Part shown: positions 1 through 7,683 of the stretch, piece by piece | Numbering within the stretch: the first letter of the stretch is position 1 | Layout of the letters: each line of letters starts with the position of its first letter | Assembly: GCA_913019905.1 (NCBI GenBank) | Contig: CAJVZD010000054.1 | Location: 1-33,478, forward strand | Source: an uncultured Cellvibrionales bacterium | GTDB taxonomy: Bacteria; Pseudomonadota; Gammaproteobacteria; Pseudomonadales; Dasaniaceae | Reading direction: 5' to 3' | DNA length: 33,478 bases | Position numbers and translations under genes: made by a program | The notes under the pieces: generated by a model | Told to the model about the DNA's origin: nothing | Database searches by the model: none | The model's input: only the letters and a program-made list of their open reading frames with translations

Positions 1-48
1 TCGCTCGCAATGACATCGTTGAAAACACCCATTTCTGGATGGGCACTA
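1..48. repeat. Right end of a MITE-like palindromic repeat, cut by the window edge
   Basis: This stretch matches the right arm of the complete element at 25995-26141. Both contain TCGCTCGCAA, then GACA, then GGATGGGCAC followed by TA. Only the right arm is present because the window begins inside the element. The boundary is placed at the TA at 47-48, by analogy with the TA flanks of the complete copy. Confidence 0.7.
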
Positions 49-150
49 ATTAGTGTCTTTTGTGTAAAGGAAAATAATCAGCTTGCTTTGTTCAGATTTC
101 ATCTGAGAGGTGCTTGACTGCGACTGCGTGCAAATACGTCGCTTATTAGT

Positions 151-163
151 TTGCAAATTGCAA
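151..163. promoter_or_regulatory. Candidate enhancer-binding site, palindrome TTGCAAATTGCAA
   Basis: This 13-bp sequence is symmetric about its centre and fits the motif TTGCAWWWTGCAA, which also occurs at 5102 and in the 12.2 kb divergent intergenic region. It ends 54 bp before the sigma-54-type element at 218-233. The candidate site at 5102 lies 52 bp from its own element. The similar spacing supports an activator site. The protein that would bind it is unknown and no such regulator is encoded here. Confidence 0.5.
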
Positions 164-217
164 CGCATCTTGAAAATTTCTACCGAAAAGTTAGCAAAAA
201 CGCTGAAATTGATCCCT

Positions 218-233
218 TGGCACAACCGTTGCA
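218..233 (+). promoter_or_regulatory. Sigma-54-type promoter for the nucleotide-sugar pyrophosphorylase
   Basis: TGGCACAACCGTTGCA matches the RpoN consensus TGGCACG-N4-TTGCW except for one weakly conserved position. GG and GC are separated by exactly 10 bases. Transcription would start near 244, leaving an untranslated leader of about 310 nt before the ATG at 554. This is the best consensus match of the four such elements in the EPS locus. Confidence 0.65.
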
Positions 234-553
234 ATACATGAATTGTAAGGTTGACCGCATAGAAGAGTAAAACATAGTAACTTTCCCTGAAAGCTGATCC
301 GAGTGTTGACCAGGCTAGAAACACTAGGAATTCAATTTCTACTGGTGGGGAGTTAAGTTCTGGAAAGGCGATAGGTAATTGTCAGTTCAGTGAAAGTAGT
401 GAAAACTAGCGAGCTAGAAGAAGGCCTAGTGGTTAGATGTTGAGAATGCCAAAAGCGCTGACGTTCGTCAAAGGGATGGACGCACGCGTTATAGTCCATT
501 CAGTTTTATTCGGAATTTATTTTCTAAAGTAATTATCTAACGAGGTGAAAACG

Positions 554-1729
554 ATGAAAGCAATGATTTTGGCTGCAGGCAAAGGCACTCGTGTCAGACC
601 TATAACACACGACATACCTAAACCGATGATCCCCATAGTTCGAAAGCCAGTGATGGAATCAATTGTAGAGTTATTAAAAAAACATGACGTTGAAGATATT
701 GTCGTAAACACTAGTCACTTAGCACCAGCTATCGAAGACTATTTTCGCGACGGTGGACAGTTTGGAGTTCGAATGGCGTACTCTTTTGAGGGCCGATTAA
801 CTGACGGTGAATTGACGGGTGACGCACTTGGATCGGCGGGTGGCATGAAAAAGATTCAGGAATTTTCGGGGTATTTTAACGAGACGTTTATTGTTCTTTG
901 CGGAGATGCGTTGATAGACCTCGATATTTCTGAAGCGCTTGAATTTCATCGTAGTCGAAACGCGATGGCGACCATTATCCTAAAAGATATCCCAAAGGAC
1001 GAGGTAAATAAATACGGTGTAGTTGAAACGGACGCTGATGGTAGAATTATGCAGTTTCAGGAAAAGCCTTCTGTTGAAGAGGCCGTATCTACAACAATTA
1101 ATACCGGAATTTACATATTTGAGCCGGAAGTCTTGAACTATATTCCTTCAGACACGGAATACGACATCGGTGGTGATCTGTTTCCAGCTTTGGTCGCCGC
1201 AGGACAAGCTTTCTACGGAATATCTCTTCCGTTCGAATGGATTGACATTGGCTCTGTACCCGATTTTTGGGATGCAAATCGCATGGTCCTTTCAGGCCGG
1301 CTGCCCGATTATAATCTTCCTGGGAAAGAAATCAGTCCCGGGGTTCGGGTCGGCATCAACGTAAAGTTAGATCTCGACAAAGTAGATATCACTCCACCTG
1401 TTTATATTGGTTCTAGTACATTCATCGGTGATGGCGCCAAGATTTGCGGGCCAAGTGTAATCGGAGCTAATTGTCATATAGAAAGTGGTGCAGTTGTTAA
1501 TGAGTGCATTGTCGGTGATTACACCCGTATTACCCAAGTCGCTACCTTAGACAAAAAAATTGTTATGCGAGGGATGTGTATTCAACCTGAAGGACAATTT
1601 ATCAGTATTGAGGATACTGATATCGGTTGGATCATGGATGATGCTAGAAAAGAGATTTCACTGAATGAAACACAACAAATGCTGTATGAATCGGCAATGG
1701 AAAGGATTGAATTAAGAACCGAAGTGTAA
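554..1729 (+). CDS. Nucleotide-sugar pyrophosphorylase (sugar-1-phosphate nucleotidyltransferase)
   Basis: The protein (391 aa) should join a sugar-1-phosphate to an NTP in the cytoplasm, giving an activated sugar for EPS synthesis. The N-terminus carries the signature LAAGKGTRVRPIT followed by PKPMIPI, and CGDALIDLD supplies the metal-binding aspartate region. This is the nucleotidyltransferase fold of the GDP-mannose and dTDP-glucose pyrophosphorylases. From about residue 270 there are left-handed beta-helix hexapeptides (PVYIGSSTFIGDGAKICGPSVIG without a break in register), then a C-terminal tail of about 50 residues. I chose ATG 554 over GTG 545 because GAGGTG at 542-547 is then a well-spaced ribosome binding site. 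Base and sugar specificity (GDP-mannose or another NDP-sugar) cannot be read from the sequence. It stands alone on the + strand, convergent with the flippase gene, behind a sigma-54-type promoter. Confidence 0.9.
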   Translation: MKAMILAAGKGTRVRPITHDIPKPMIPIVRKPVMESIVELLKKHDVEDIVVNTSHLAPAIEDYFRDGGQFGVRMAYSFEGRLTDGELTGDALGSAGGMKKIQEFSGYFNETFIVLCGDALIDLDISEALEFHRSRNAMATIILKDIPKDEVNKYGVVETDADGRIMQFQEKPSVEEAVSTTINTGIYIFEPEVLNYIPSDTEYDIGGDLFPALVAAGQAFYGISLPFEWIDIGSVPDFWDANRMVLSGRLPDYNLPGKEISPGVRVGINVKLDLDKVDITPPVYIGSSTFIGDGAKICGPSVIGANCHIESGAVVNECIVGDYTRITQVATLDKKIVMRGMCIQPEGQFISIEDTDIGWIMDDARKEISLNETQQMLYESAMERIELRTEV

Positions 1730-2622
1730 CGCCAATTGATTTGGATAGCCTTTTACCTTAATGGCGCTTTAGTTACAATGTATGTTGATCCTTCATGTAT
1801 AGCAATTGGAAAACAATTAGCTATAAGTTATTGAGGGCTTTTGGGTTCGGCTTTTTCTTGCATAGGATTAGTTGCGTCAGTCGTCTTCGCTTGCGCGGGG
1901 CTCGATGTGCGTTGGGTAGATATTGATGCAGCGAAGGTCTAACATCTGATAAATGCGGTTGCTTCGATCGGCACCCCAGCTCGAAATCGCAGGTTGAGAA
2001 AAACTATCAATCAGGTACTCTCTGCTTCACGAGTAATCCTGAAGAAAGTGCCGGCTAAGTCATTTGAAATCTACGTGGCACGGCTGCTAGAAAAGCGTTC
2101 TTGCAACCAATACTAGAAAATACCGACCTTGCTTTCCCATATTTCGTAAAAGGATTCCTCTCCCAGGTACCTTCCGTATGCTATCACGTTCTCGACGAAA
2201 GCCGAGGATTTCAACGATTCCCTCTTGACATATTATCCGCTAAAGTGGCGTCGTTTGGGCGGTGGTTGTATTGGTTCAGGTAGGTTGATTTTCGATCGCT
2301 ACAGTTCGGGTTTAGGATATTGTCTGTTGGTGTAGTTATTGGTTTAGTTATTGGTGTAGTTGTTGGGGAATTTCTTGTTCTATCGACTGTTCCGTATTCT
2401 CAGATCGTGCACTATTTATGCCTAAAGGACTTAATATTCCACGGAACGGTTTGGGATCTCTTCGCTATCTCGTCGTCAAACATGTATAGCTTACCACCCA
2501 AGAAGGGTATGTGTATTTCTGGAATACAAACGTTTAATTCGGCTAATTCATAGTCTCTTCTTATCTATAAACTTTTGAATCGTTTTCTGTTTCAAAAGGA
2601 CCCGTATTTTTACGCCTATGAA
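1730..2622. other. Gene-free convergent intergenic region
   Basis: I recognise no gene in these roughly 890 bases between two convergent genes. The short open frames have no ribosome binding site or familiar motif. There is an AT-rich hairpin at 1798-1825 (TATAGCAATTG paired with CAATT-a-GCTATA, loop GAAAA). It could slow transcription after the pyrophosphorylase gene but lacks a GC stem and an adjacent T run. Around 2329-2367 there is a local run of near repeats of GTAGTTATTGGT. The length and irregular composition could mean decayed former coding sequence. Confidence 0.4.
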
Positions 2623-3948
2623 TTAGTTCTTCGACTTGTTTTTCCAGAACAGGAGCGTGTTGAAGCCAAGATGTTTACGCACCTGATAAACCCCCAATAG
2701 ATTTTGAGCGCTTACGGACGTTGCTGTTGCAACTGCAGCACCTACTAGACCGAAGCTCGGTATCAGTAATGCACCAAGCGCAATTGCGAGCGCGGCGCTA
2801 AGAAGTGTGTTGCTAAGTACCTTTTTCTCATGGCCTGTCATACTCAGCAAATATCCAACTGAACCTGTCGCGATATTGATGAACTGACCTATCGCCAGAA
2901 TCATCAACGCTGTTGAAGCAGCTCGGAATTCCTCGCCAAAAAAACTCATTAACCAACTTGGGAAAAGCAACATGACCATGAGTATTGGCGCTGCCACTAG
3001 CATCATTAGTCGGACAGACCAGATCGCGATACGTTTCAACCCATCAATATCCCCCTTTTCATGCAGTGCCGCGAATTTAGGTGCAGCGATAGCATTGACG
3101 GCGAAGAGCACAAAACTGGCCAACATAGCCGTACGTTGGGCCGTAGCGAAAAATGCAACGTTTTCTGCGGTACTCCACGCTCCGAGCATCAATTGTGAAG
3201 ACCATTGAATTACTTGTGATAATATAACGACTGCCCATAGTGGTGTGCTGGTTTTCCACAGTTGAGAAGATGAAAAACGTTTCACTTTGTCTGTTTTCGG
3301 CGCAGATTGATGCCAAAAATACAGGCCTGAGAACAAAGCGAAGAAGCTCGCTAGTATGAAGTATTCGGCGGCTGCCTCAGCGGTGTAGACTGGATCGAGC
3401 ATCATTAGCAAGAGTAGTGTCATTGGCATCAGCACGTTCAGGACCAACAAAGATTTCGCGATCTTCTTGAGACCCTGCATTGCCTGAGCAAGCATTGTAT
3501 ACAATGCAATCAGCGGAATCGCGATCAGAAACGAACGCACCACAGGTTCAAATCCCGGTTGTGGAAAGAAATTCTCGACGAGCCACGTGACGTTAAATGA
3601 GGCAAGAACGGTGAGGCTGATACTTGCGATGGCTACCCAGCAAATGGATTTTCGATATACTCCGTGGAGTTTATCAATGTCATCGTTTTCTCGTGCAGCT
3701 GCAACAAAACGAATAATGCTCTGATCAAATCCGAGTCGGGCTGCGGCCGCTGCAATAGTAACGAGAGTGAAGCCAAGGAAAAAAAGTCCGGTTTCGCTTG
3801 CACCAAGAGTTCTTGCGACCACAATATTCATAAAAACGATACTAACAGCAGACAGCACTTTAATGCTCAAACCGATAGCGCTACCGATTACCATTTCACG
3901 AAGATGATGATCATCTAAAAACAGAGATAACTTTAATGTCCGTCTCAT
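2623..3948 (-). CDS. Polysaccharide flippase, Wzx-like (MOP superfamily)
   Basis: The protein (441 aa) is strongly hydrophobic with roughly 12-14 membrane segments, the usual length and layout of Wzx/RfbX O-unit flippases. The early stretch FMNIVVARTLGASETGLFFLG resembles the first helices of this family, with the typical small-residue and glycine pattern. It would move lipid-linked EPS repeat units from the cytoplasmic to the periplasmic face of the inner membrane. It is the last gene of a leftward set after the alg14/alg13-like pair, 15 bp beyond the alg13-like stop. Shared transcription from the sigma-54-type element near 5040 is likely. A different MOP substrate is possible, but the neighbours make EPS repeat export the simplest reading. 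Confidence 0.87.
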   Translation of the reverse strand: MRRTLKLSLFLDDHHLREMVIGSAIGLSIKVLSAVSIVFMNIVVARTLGASETGLFFLGFTLVTIAAAAARLGFDQSIIRFVAAARENDDIDKLHGVYRKSICWVAIASISLTVLASFNVTWLVENFFPQPGFEPVVRSFLIAIPLIALYTMLAQAMQGLKKIAKSLLVLNVLMPMTLLLLMMLDPVYTAEAAAEYFILASFFALFSGLYFWHQSAPKTDKVKRFSSSQLWKTSTPLWAVVILSQVIQWSSQLMLGAWSTAENVAFFATAQRTAMLASFVLFAVNAIAAPKFAALHEKGDIDGLKRIAIWSVRLMMLVAAPILMVMLLFPSWLMSFFGEEFRAASTALMILAIGQFINIATGSVGYLLSMTGHEKKVLSNTLLSAALAIALGALLIPSFGLVGAAVATATSVSAQNLLGVYQVRKHLGFNTLLFWKNKSKN

Positions 3949-3963
3949 GAGTATTTACAGTTC

Positions 3964-4443
3964 CTAGGCATTTCTAACAATAAAATTGTCAATAGTTTCG
4001 AGTAAGTCCGGATTCGCGTAAGGCGAAATTGTTCCCCCATACAACGAACGTAAGTCACCGAGATGTGTGTAAAGCTGATTCGGTTCTGACGCAATGTAAC
4101 AACCATCAAGATGACTTAACTTACTGCAAGTTGCTAACTGGTGTTCATTACGATGCTCACCGAGTGAGGCTTTGCGAGGGTATATAATGATTGGCTTAGA
4201 GGCCATCAGTGAACTAATCACTGAACCCATCGCGGCATGGGCTAAAATGACTTCTGATTCATCGAATACCTCCGCATATTCCTTTTCGGTCAGATAATCT
4301 ACATATTCCATATACTTCGGAATGTAACTTCCTTCGGCGATTTGAGCAAAGATCTTTTCATCAGGATGGTTGTAAGCCCATGTGTCAACGATTTTAACAA
4401 AACGGTCGAAAGGTAGTTGGGTGCCTACTGTTAGAAATATCAT
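3964..4443 (-). CDS. Alg13-like catalytic subunit of a two-part glycosyltransferase (GT28 C-terminal domain)
   Basis: The protein (159 aa) begins IFLTVGTQLPFDRFV, the signature of Alg13/PssE/Cps14G-type proteins. It then has ILAHAAMGSVISSL and KPIIIYPRKASLGEHRNEHQ, the UDP-sugar-binding region of GT28. In this family the soluble subunit binds the nucleotide sugar and the Alg14-like partner anchors it and binds the lipid-linked acceptor. Its start overlaps the end of the upstream alg14-like gene by 4 bp (ATGA), so the two are probably translationally coupled and made in equal amounts. Known bacterial pairs transfer glucuronic acid or galactose as an early step after the priming sugar. Which sugar is used here is not visible. 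Confidence 0.9.
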   Translation of the reverse strand: MIFLTVGTQLPFDRFVKIVDTWAYNHPDEKIFAQIAEGSYIPKYMEYVDYLTEKEYAEVFDESEVILAHAAMGSVISSLMASKPIIIYPRKASLGEHRNEHQLATCSKLSHLDGCYIASEPNQLYTHLGDLRSLYGGTISPYANPDLLETIDNFIVRNA

Positions 4444-4874
4444 AGAACACTCCCTCCATATTGAGGGCCGTTTGTTCTAGCTAGCTCTTGCCACTGTGTC
4501 AACCAGAGATCGGAAAATTTACCAGCCCTTTGGCCGGATAGCGAAAGTTCTTGTGCGTTAGCAATGCTGTCGACCCAGATGGTCTTGGCCCCTACCAGTT
4601 TTCCACACATTATCGCAAAAAATCCTGGTGCCGCGCCGCTGGAAATAACAACATCGGGTCTCTCGCGAATGACGATCCATAAGATGTGAATAAACAAAAA
4701 AATAAGACGAATCTTAGCATTCCTGTTGGCGTCAATAATCTTGACAAATTGATTCATCCCCGTGCGGCGTTGAGTCGACACATAGGTCGTTTCATATCGA
4801 TCAAGAATAGGTTTTAAACGCATTAATTGAACGGCGTGACCTCCTTGTGATGCGACTGCAAGTAATTTCTTCAT
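4440..4874 (-). CDS. Alg14-like membrane anchor subunit of the same glycosyltransferase
   Basis: The protein (144 aa) starts KLLAVASQGGHAVQLMRLKPIL, with the GGH motif of Alg14/PssD/Cps14F. It continues with VVISSGAAPGFFAIMCGKLVGAKTIWVDS and a C-terminal FSDLWLTQWQELA, all typical of the family. The hydrophobic stretch around residues 54-70 (IRLIFLFIHILWIVI) may lie in the membrane. It should recruit the Alg13-like protein to the inner membrane and hold the lipid-linked acceptor. TAGGAG lies about 10 bases before the start. It is the first gene of the leftward alg14-alg13-flippase set. A leader of roughly 150 nt would separate it from the sigma-54-type promoter at 5034-5049. Confidence 0.88.
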   Translation of the reverse strand: MKKLLAVASQGGHAVQLMRLKPILDRYETTYVSTQRRTGMNQFVKIIDANRNAKIRLIFLFIHILWIVIRERPDVVISSGAAPGFFAIMCGKLVGAKTIWVDSIANAQELSLSGQRAGKFSDLWLTQWQELARTNGPQYGGSVL

Positions 4875-5033
4875 ACTCGTTTTTCTCCTACATTATTCAT
4901 CCGAGTGGATGCTTTATGTGCAATACTCGTCAGTTAGTACAGTAAAACATCTGTGGCCTGTTCGAGTAAGTTGTGGTTGATTTGTGGATTAGAAAAATCA
5001 CCCTAACGCATTAATCGAATGTACCTTGGTTAT

Positions 5034-5049
5034 TGCAATTTGTTTGCCA
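5034..5049 (-). promoter_or_regulatory. Sigma-54-type promoter for the alg14-alg13-flippase set
   Basis: On the minus strand this reads TGGCAAACAAATTGCA. The -24 element is TGGCAAA and the -12 element is TTGCA, with exactly 10 bases between GG and GC. Two positions of TGGCACG differ from consensus. The start of transcription would be near 5023, about 150 nt before the alg14-like ATG. Confidence 0.55.
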
Positions 5050-5101
5050 ACTCCGTTTTATGTTGTTTTTCAGTGGTTTGAGCAGGGTAGGTATTCTTTT
5101 T

Positions 5102-5112
5102 TTGCATTTTGC
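5102..5112. promoter_or_regulatory. Candidate enhancer-binding site TTGCATTTTGC
   Basis: This fits TTGCAWWWTGC exactly and shares the 11-mer TTGCATTTTGC with 12216-12226 in the divergent EPS promoter region. It lies 52 bp upstream of the sigma-54-type element at 5034-5049, almost the same spacing as at the 218-233 promoter. The outer AA of the full palindrome is replaced by TT. Confidence 0.45.
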
Positions 5113-5339
5113 TTCGCAGAATTGAATGTTGAAGAAGCGGGTTTTGCGAATTGGAAAATTTTGAAGTTGATTCTAACGATCGCCGTTCGCAATCTCGATT
5201 TTTTAAAATGGAACTTATCGGTATGGCTCTGGTGGTTAAAATAAAGAGCTACGGCAAGGTAAGAAGGTTCTCGATTTGATTGTGTTTAAGTGGGGCCGTG
5301 TTTTGTCAGTTTCAATCACAGACAATGGGAAAGGTTGGC

Positions 5340-5945
5340 TCAGTGCTCAAGCACATCAATTTTAAGCCGTTGTATGGGGTGTGCGTATGTTTTCAATAGC
5401 CGTTTCTTCAATAAGTACTCGCGTACAGGAGGGAACAAAGGCATTTCAAGCGCATCATCCACACTGCGAAATCCGGCCCATACGACTTCTCTGCCATCTG
5501 GCAGTGGGCTTTGAGGCGCTTTTGCCTTAACGTCGAATAGAACTATGTGGTCGTGCTTGAACTCAGTGTAATTGACCGTTTCAAAGACTTGATTGAAAGC
5601 TTCGATCGGAAACTCCAAGCTGACTTCTTCAGTTAGCTCTCTCGATGCAGCGTCAACAGGCCGCTCCCTTCGACCAATTCCACCACACGGTATGGTGTAG
5701 ACCGATTTATAACTATTACGAATCAAAAGTATTCGGTCTTCTTGCCAGACTGCTGCATAGGCCCCTTGAGTTTTTGGACGAAGAAAATAATTCATGAGCA
5801 AATGTCCCTTGTAGGCGAACTTGTACAGTATTCGAAAAATGTAGTCGGTGAAACTAACTGATTCTGATTCAAAGTCTCCTGGCGAAAATTTCTTCGATTT
5901 ATCGGGGCTTTCCATTTTTTTGTTGGGTGGAGTCGTTGAAATCAT
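5340..5945 (-). CDS. Nudix hydrolase of the EPS locus
   Basis: The protein (201 aa) carries a Nudix box at about residues 88-110: GGIGRRE, seven residues, then RELTEEVSL. The catalytic REx2EE glutamates are present, but the usual glycine near the end of the box is serine (S109). Nudix enzymes cleave nucleoside diphosphates linked to another group, for example NDP-sugars. A role in trimming or salvaging nucleotide sugars here is inference. The start at 5945 was chosen because GGAGA sits 7 bases upstream. A longer in-frame start at 6107 would overlap the preceding gene by 14 bp but adds a weakly protein-like extension. Residues 33-57 (FTDYIFRILYKFAYKGHLL) are partly hydrophobic and may touch the membrane. 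It is the last gene of the leftward EPS operon. Confidence 0.83.
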   Translation of the reverse strand: MISTTPPNKKMESPDKSKKFSPGDFESESVSFTDYIFRILYKFAYKGHLLMNYFLRPKTQGAYAAVWQEDRILLIRNSYKSVYTIPCGGIGRRERPVDAASRELTEEVSLEFPIEAFNQVFETVNYTEFKHDHIVLFDVKAKAPQSPLPDGREVVWAGFRSVDDALEMPLFPPVREYLLKKRLLKTYAHPIQRLKIDVLEH

Positions 5946-6093
5946 GAGTGAATCTCCATGTTGTATCATCAAAACGTTGTTATTGATGCGCCAAGAATTC
6001 ATAAGAAAAATACACATTAGCTGCTGTTTTAATGGTCGTTCAATTTTTCGAGTAACGGTAGAATGCCTGTTAGGAGTTACTCGCATTCCTCCA

Positions 6094-6669
6094 TCACCGC
6101 TCGACATTTAGATGTTTATCAAGCCCCAGTGGCTTGCGTTTCATTATCAGTGCTTCAACAGCACCGACGGCTATCATCAGGAACGTTGTGCTACAGTATA
6201 CGCTGAATACGAGATCATCTTCGAAGGGAAATTTCTCTTGCTCCCACTTCCACTTCCACACCAATATGGGTAACACGGCGATCATCCCCGGCAAAGACGC
6301 ATAGCAGAAATTACGTAACAGGCGATAGATTCTCATGCTACGCTGGGTCCCTAAAGAGTGACGCAAATAGCCAAGAAAGAAAAAATAGATAAAGCTGTGA
6401 CAGGCACCGAAACCAGCAACTATGCTGAAGACAATATCCAAGCGATAGGTTTCATAATAAATTTCTCCCATGATCGACTCAAGAGCTACCGCCAGAATGA
6501 GTAGTAAAGCTACACGGATCAAAAGTTCAACCAGCATCACGATACTTAAGGGTTGCTTTGATAATTCACCTTGTCGAGTGCGCTCGGCAACCGTAAGGTC
6601 GATGGCGCGTGGCGGGGCTATCAATAATACATATCCAAGTAAGTGTAAAAAACTGTTAAACCTAAACAT
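6094..6669 (-). CDS. Four-TM membrane protein of the EPS operon, function unknown
   Basis: I do not recognise a named family. The protein (191 aa) has hydrophobic segments at about residues 41-63, 77-100, 118-137 and 152-175. Basic loops include RHSLGTQRSMRIYRLLR and the C-terminal KRKPLG. No catalytic motif is visible. CTGGAG about 8 bases before the ATG is a good ribosome binding site. It sits 30 bp after the Wzz-like gene in the operon that ends with the Nudix hydrolase, so a role in EPS assembly at the inner membrane is likely by association only. Confidence 0.72.
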   Translation of the reverse strand: MFRFNSFLHLLGYVLLIAPPRAIDLTVAERTRQGELSKQPLSIVMLVELLIRVALLLILAVALESIMGEIYYETYRLDIVFSIVAGFGACHSFIYFFFLGYLRHSLGTQRSMRIYRLLRNFCYASLPGMIAVLPILVWKWKWEQEKFPFEDDLVFSVYCSTTFLMIAVGAVEALIMKRKPLGLDKHLNVER

Positions 6670-6699
6670 TGCTTACTCCAGGTAGAAATGCGGAAATAG

Positions 6700-7683
6700 T
6701 CATTTGTCGATCCACTCTTCACGTTCCCGATTCGATGGTGTTATAACTGGTTTGGGGTCGTATTTGTCTGCGTAAGCTTTAAGATCGCGACGAAGTGCCG
6801 AGATGATGGCCATTGCTATCACGACTGTGAAACCAAGAAAGACCAGTCCAGCCAGAGTTAACGCGGTCCATTTTTTTCGGGGTGGATAGGATTCAAATAG
6901 TGGGTCTGTCGCGGGTTGAATCATTTCCAATGGATAGTTATCTCGAGCAAAGATCAACGACTCAACGGCCAGTTGCGTTTCAAGAAGGCGATAGATTGAA
7001 CGATGTACCTCTGTATTTTGCAGTTCGCTCAATCTACGTTCCAAGTAAATTCGGCGGTTTTTCAACTCTTCGGAGTCAAGTTCGCGAACATAGACGTTGA
7101 ATGCTTTTACGATCTCGTTTGCAAGATATGCGGCGCGAGTTGGCGATTCTGCGGTTATCCTGATATCAAGAAGATCGGTCTTCTTGTCAACTTCGATATA
7201 CAAGGCTTTAGACTTAAAGGCTTTTACAGCCTCGCGCATATCTGGTGTGAAACCTTCTTTCCACTTCTTTGTTGCCTTAATCCAGTCCGTCGGATATAGC
7301 CATTGCAATAAGCTTTGATCTTGGATAAACGAACTGATAAATCCAAACGATTCCATGCGGGCCAGGTGTCGCTCACGCTCATTGCTTTGGGTGGCATCGA
7401 TTATGAAGTCATATTCGATGACCCCCATAGTATTTGCGCCACGGTAGTCATTTGGCCTTACTCCTCCTGGAGTCTCGCTTATGTTTATTGCAACCGTTGC
7501 TTCGGCAGAAAAGCGGTCATCAATTAGCCATGATAGGCCAAAGACAACACCTGCCCCCAATATTGCCATGATAACGATGCGGTATTTATAACGCAGTAAC
7601 ATATGCATGTATTTAAGCAGAAGTTCGTACTCTGCAAATTCTGTGGTTTCGCCTTCATTCTGACTATTCTGTTCAGTTGCCAT
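6700..7683 (-). CDS. Wzz-like polysaccharide chain-length / co-polymerase protein
   Basis: The protein (327 aa) has the PCP layout. There is a short cytoplasmic N-terminus, TM1 at about 34-54, a large periplasmic part with a helical stretch (VRELDSEELKNRRIYLERRLSEL, residues near 190-220), TM2 at about 272-297 and a short tail. The segment ESYPPRKKW just before TM2 matches the proline-rich pre-TM2 motif of Wzz/GNVR proteins. No Walker motif or tyrosine-kinase domain follows, so it is a PCP without an attached kinase. It should set EPS chain length together with the polymerase and connect to the outer-membrane exporter. I chose the ATG at 7683 (MATEQNS) although its ribosome binding site is weak. 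It overlaps the exporter gene by 11 bp, which suggests translational coupling. Confidence 0.87.
   Translation of the reverse strand: MATEQNSQNEGETTEFAEYELLLKYMHMLLRYKYRIVIMAILGAGVVFGLSWLIDDRFSAEATVAINISETPGGVRPNDYRGANTMGVIEYDFIIDATQSNERERHLARMESFGFISSFIQDQSLLQWLYPTDWIKATKKWKEGFTPDMREAVKAFKSKALYIEVDKKTDLLDIRITAESPTRAAYLANEIVKAFNVYVRELDSEELKNRRIYLERRLSELQNTEVHRSIYRLLETQLAVESLIFARDNYPLEMIQPATDPLFESYPPRKKWTALTLAGLVFLGFTVVIAMAIISALRRDLKAYADKYDPKPVITPSNREREEWIDK

Larger units (their letters stand above)
4875..5339. other. Intergenic region between two leftward EPS units
   Basis: No credible gene is present. The region holds the promoter and candidate activator site listed separately. It also has a further AT-rich stretch with TTTTGCGAATTGG near 5142, which partly resembles the activator motif. 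No clear terminator with a GC stem and T run was seen after the Nudix gene. Confidence 0.5.

Noticed and set aside
46..324. 92-codon open frame on the minus strand
   Set aside because: No ribosome binding site or familiar motif, and it overlaps the better-supported promoter and activator-site sequence.
2076..2090. TGGCACGGCTGCTAG, resembling a sigma-54 promoter
   Set aside because: The -24 half is perfect but the next GC falls 7 rather than 10 bases after GG, and no gene follows on that strand.
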